Part shown: positions 5,793 to 7,857 of the stretch, piece by piece
Layout: each line of letters starts with the position of its first letter
How positions within the stretch are numbered: position 1 is the first letter of the stretch
Assembly: GCA_031282285.1 (NCBI GenBank)
Contig: JAITEA010000035.1
Span: 1-7,857, forward strand
Length of the DNA: 7,857 nucleotides
Reading direction: 5' to 3'
Origin: Helicobacteraceae bacterium
GTDB taxonomy: Bacteria > Campylobacterota > Campylobacteria > Campylobacterales > SZUA-545
Made by a program: the position numbers and the translations under genes
Notes under the pieces: model-generated
Seen by the model: the letters and a program-made list of their open reading frames with translations, nothing else
Databases searched by the model: none
What the model was told of the DNA's origin: nothing

Positions 5793-6984
5793 TGGACGCT
5801 TTTCGCCTCTCTTCAAGATAGGGTTCGCCGTCGCCCTCGATAAACTCCCGCGTGATAACGACGCGATCGATCGCGCGATCGGGCAGCTCAAACAGCAGTT
5901 TGGTCATCTTATCCTCCAAAATGCCGCGCAGTCCGCGCGCGCCCGTTTCCAGCTTCCGCGCCTGCTCGGCTACGGCGCGCAAAGCCGCCTCCTCGAAAAC
6001 GATATCCGCGCCCTCGAGCGCGAAAAGCGCCTCGTATTGGCGGATAATCGCGTTTTTTGGCTCGGTCAAAATCCGAACCAGATCGTCCGTGGTCGGCTCG
6101 TCAAGCTCGGCGATAACCGGCAGTCTGCCGACAAACTCGGGGATCATTCCGTATTTCACAAGCTCTTTGGGCGCGATCTTGCCTCTGCCCGCCTCGCCCG
6201 CCGATCGGGCAAAACCCATAACGCGCTCCTCTTTTTGACCTCCGCGCAAACCCACGAACGCGCCGCCTACGATAAACAGCACATGCGTCGTGTCAAACAG
6301 CGCCGTTTCCGCGCCCGCGTTTTTGCGGCTGCCTTTGATCGGCGCGTAAACCTGCGCGCCCTCCAAAATCTTCAAAAGCCCCTGCTGAACGCCCTCCCCT
6401 CCTACATCGCGCCCGATCGTGGCGCTCTCGCCTCTTCTGGCTATCTTGTCGATCTCGTCGATATAGACAATGCCTTTTTGCGCGATCTCCACATCGAAAT
6501 TGGCGGCGGCAAGCAGGCGCGAAAGCACGCTTTCCACATCTTCGCCCACATAGCCGGCTTCCGTCAGCGCGGCGGCGTCCGCCATCGCGAAGGGCACATT
6601 CATCGCCCGCGCCAGCGTTTTGGCTAACAGCGTTTTGCCGCTACCGCTTGGACCTATAAGCAGGATATTGGATTTCTCCAGCTCCACGCCGCGAATGGTC
6701 GGCTTCTCTATGCGCTTGTAGTGGTTGTACAGCGCGACGCTCAAAACGCGCTTTGCCCTCGCCTGCCCGATCACATACGAATCCAGAAAGGAAGCGATCT
6801 CGCTTGGTTTAGCCATTCCGCGCGCGAAGTTCTGTTTCTCGCTCAAGCGCGACTCCCTTTCGACGACTTCGGCGCACAGCGCCACGCAGCTTTCGCAGAT
6901 CGCCGCGCCCTCCACGGCAAACAGCTTGCCAACCTGACTTCGTTTTTTGCCGCAAAAACTGCATTGCGCCTCGAATGTATTCAT
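5785..6984 (-). CDS. clpX: ATP-dependent unfoldase ClpX (divergent)
   Basis: AAA+ unfoldase that recognises tagged proteins and feeds them to the ClpP protease; 399 residues, slightly shorter than the E. coli protein (about 424). The N-terminal zinc-binding domain has Cys8, Cys11, Cys30 and Cys33. Motifs follow in order: Walker A GPSGSGKT (111-118), pore-1 loop GYVG (144-147), Walker B VYIDEIDK (173-180), ClpP-docking loop VMGF (255-258, the IGF position), arginine-finger region PEFVGRLPVI (282-291) and sensor-2 GARGLR (348-353). Departures from consensus as I recall it are RKN for the RKH pore loop (220-222), GGEGVQQG for SGEGVQQA (195-202), and Ser for Thr in Walker A. The start overlaps the SIR2-like gene's stop (ATGA), with AGAGG about 11 bases upstream. 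It could be the sole housekeeping ClpX or a second, specialised copy. Confidence 0.95.
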   Translation of the reverse strand: MNTFEAQCSFCGKKRSQVGKLFAVEGAAICESCVALCAEVVERESRLSEKQNFARGMAKPSEIASFLDSYVIGQARAKRVLSVALYNHYKRIEKPTIRGVELEKSNILLIGPSGSGKTLLAKTLARAMNVPFAMADAAALTEAGYVGEDVESVLSRLLAAANFDVEIAQKGIVYIDEIDKIARRGESATIGRDVGGEGVQQGLLKILEGAQVYAPIKGSRKNAGAETALFDTTHVLFIVGGAFVGLRGGQKEERVMGFARSAGEAGRGKIAPKELVKYGMIPEFVGRLPVIAELDEPTTDDLVRILTEPKNAIIRQYEALFALEGADIVFEEAALRAVAEQARKLETGARGLRGILEDKMTKLLFELPDRAIDRVVITREFIEGDGEPYLEERRKASNG

Positions 6985-7790
6985 AGTATAAACGCCTCTA
7001 AACTCGCGGGGATAATCTCGATCTTATGCCGCGTCAAAAATCGCCTCTCGGCGCGGCTTGGCGGCTTTTCGGTTATATGCCACCCGCCGCCGCTATTTTC
7101 GCCGCCGATAATCTCGCTGGCTACCATACGATCGGTGTCGCGCTCGAAATTGCAGCCCAGAAAGAGCCATTTTATATCCGCGCGCGCTTGCTTAAACGCG
7201 ACCGGCGCCGCCATACCCGCGATCGCTTCGGTCAGCCAATCGACAAAATCGGCGTCGCTCAAAATCAGTTGCGGCTTTGGCTCCAAAACGCCCAGCGGCT
7301 TGAACAGCAGCGGCTTATCCAGATTGACCTCGCTTGGCTCGATCGGTTGGTAGTCGCCGGTTTTGACAAACGCTTCGAAACGCGGCTGATCGCCCGCGAT
7401 CCTTGCCCTGCCGCAAACAAGCGTGAAATCGCCTTTGAGCGCCGATTGCAGCGCCGCGTCGCGGTTGGTATCGACGATCACGCGCGGATTCAGGCTCGCG
7501 ATCTTTTTATGAACGGCTAACGGCTCGAAGCCGTTTTTGTAGATATTGGCAAACAGCGTCTCTAGCGCCTTGCGCCCTTTGCGCTGTTCGATCGCCATCG
7601 CGGCGCGGGAGTACTCGAACATCAGTCTGGGCGACATAGCGCGAGCGCCGTTGAGCGCGAGTATGATCTCCTCGCCGGAGCTTGGCAGTTTAACGCCGCT
7701 TGAATCGACGGCGTTTTTGAAAATCTCCAATCCCAAATACGGCGCGACCCGTCCGGCGGCTATATCGTTTTGGAAGTCGGTTAGCTTCAC
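6981..7790 (-). CDS. SIR2-like domain protein lacking canonical catalytic motifs
   Basis: Predicted 269-residue cytoplasmic protein from a GTG at 7790 (AAGG about 7 bases upstream; the same frame is closed by a stop further up). The overall pattern follows the SIR2_2-like Rossmann fold: RVAPYLGLEIF (14-24) where SIR2 proteins have a GAG nucleotide loop, VIVDTNRD (104-111) where they have TTNYD, LFKPLG (162-167) where they have KLHG, LSDADFVDWL (177-186), and WLFLGCNFERD (208-218). The Asn and Asp of the TNxD motif are kept, but the GAG loop and the catalytic His of the HG motif are absent, so NAD-dependent deacylase or NADase activity is doubtful. From memory, similar proteins annotated SIR2 family occur in some proteobacterial nitrogen-fixation clusters. 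It overlaps the upstream partial gene and clpX by 4 bases each. The role is unknown. Confidence 0.72.
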   Translation of the reverse strand: MKLTDFQNDIAAGRVAPYLGLEIFKNAVDSSGVKLPSSGEEIILALNGARAMSPRLMFEYSRAAMAIEQRKGRKALETLFANIYKNGFEPLAVHKKIASLNPRVIVDTNRDAALQSALKGDFTLVCGRARIAGDQPRFEAFVKTGDYQPIEPSEVNLDKPLLFKPLGVLEPKPQLILSDADFVDWLTEAIAGMAAPVAFKQARADIKWLFLGCNFERDTDRMVASEIIGGENSGGGWHITEKPPSRAERRFLTRHKIEIIPASLEAFIL

Positions 7791-7857
7791 AGGCGACCTT
7801 GTTTGTGCTCAAATTGGCGATCCGCCGCGCCCTCTACGGCTTTGGCTGCTGCATAAA
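7787..7857 (-). CDS. C-terminal fragment of an upstream operon gene, cut by window edge
   Basis: A frame open from the right edge ends with TGA at 7789-7787, which overlaps the GTG of the SIR2-like gene (GTGA). It encodes 22 residues, YAAAKAVEGA-ADRQFEHKQGRL, an Ala-rich likely helix with a charged tail. The 4-base overlap matches the junction style of the rest of this operon, which is the main evidence that it is real. Too little is present to name it. A second frame at this edge, starting ATG CAG CAG, stops within seven codons and is not a gene. Confidence 0.5.
   Translation of the reverse strand, partial: YAAAKAVEGAADRQFEHKQGRL

Noticed and set aside
5793..5891. Longer N-terminus for the PAS-like protein
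   Set aside because: The extension lies wholly inside the end of clpX and is of low-complexity Arg/Ser character; the ATG at 5792 starts directly at a plausible domain boundary.
5719..6627. 302-codon open frame on the plus strand
   Set aside because: It is antisense to clpX and the PAS-like gene, its translation is Arg-rich with no domain pattern, and the minus-strand frame has unmistakable ClpX motifs.
687..7226. Cyanobacterial origin suggested by HIP1-like GCGATCGC sites
   Set aside because: The protein sequences, strong Shine-Dalgarno use and gene content do not point to cyanobacteria, and the same palindrome excess can arise in other lineages.
1..7857. CRISPR array, tRNA, rRNA, insertion sequence or phage genes
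   Set aside because: I saw no regularly spaced direct repeats, cloverleaf-like segments, terminal inverted repeats or transposase/integrase motifs on either strand.

Overview
This 7.9 kb window is tightly packed, GC-moderate bacterial DNA. Every gene I accept lies on the minus strand, so transcription runs from high to low coordinates. The organism cannot be fixed from the window. ClpX, Shine-Dalgarno sites, NitT/TauT-type ABC genes and short overlaps all fit a Gram-negative, proteobacterium-like host. A campylobacterotal or related gut or sediment lineage is possible, but that is a guess. The DNA is strikingly rich in GATC-centred palindromes, with seven copies of GCGATCGC.

Right half (about 7857 to 5100): a translationally coupled run. 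It holds the last 22 codons of an unrecognised gene, then a degenerate SIR2-like protein, then a ClpX-type AAA+ unfoldase, then a small protein with an N-terminal PAS-like domain. Each gene overlaps the next by 4 to 8 bases, so this is one operon whose promoter lies outside the window. The ClpX keeps its ATPase and ClpP-docking motifs but departs from consensus in the RKH pore loop. The SIR2-like protein lacks the usual catalytic histidine motif.

Intergenic gap (4976 to 5099): a short GC hairpin, a 6-5-6 inverted repeat and a plausible sigma-70 promoter reading into the left operon.

Left half (4975 to the window start): a second operon. It encodes a secreted NitT/TauT-type substrate-binding protein, its ABC ATPase, its permease, a radical SAM enzyme with an unusually spaced cysteine motif (CX11CX2C), and a second paralogous binding protein. 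A possible further gene with a TTG start runs off the left edge. The likely logic is uptake of one or two small ligands by a single permease and ATPase, with an intracellular radical-SAM reaction on the imported compound or a related metabolite. The ligand is unknown. This transporter plus radical SAM unit is the best candidate here for an undescribed system; the SIR2-like/ClpX/PAS operon is the second.
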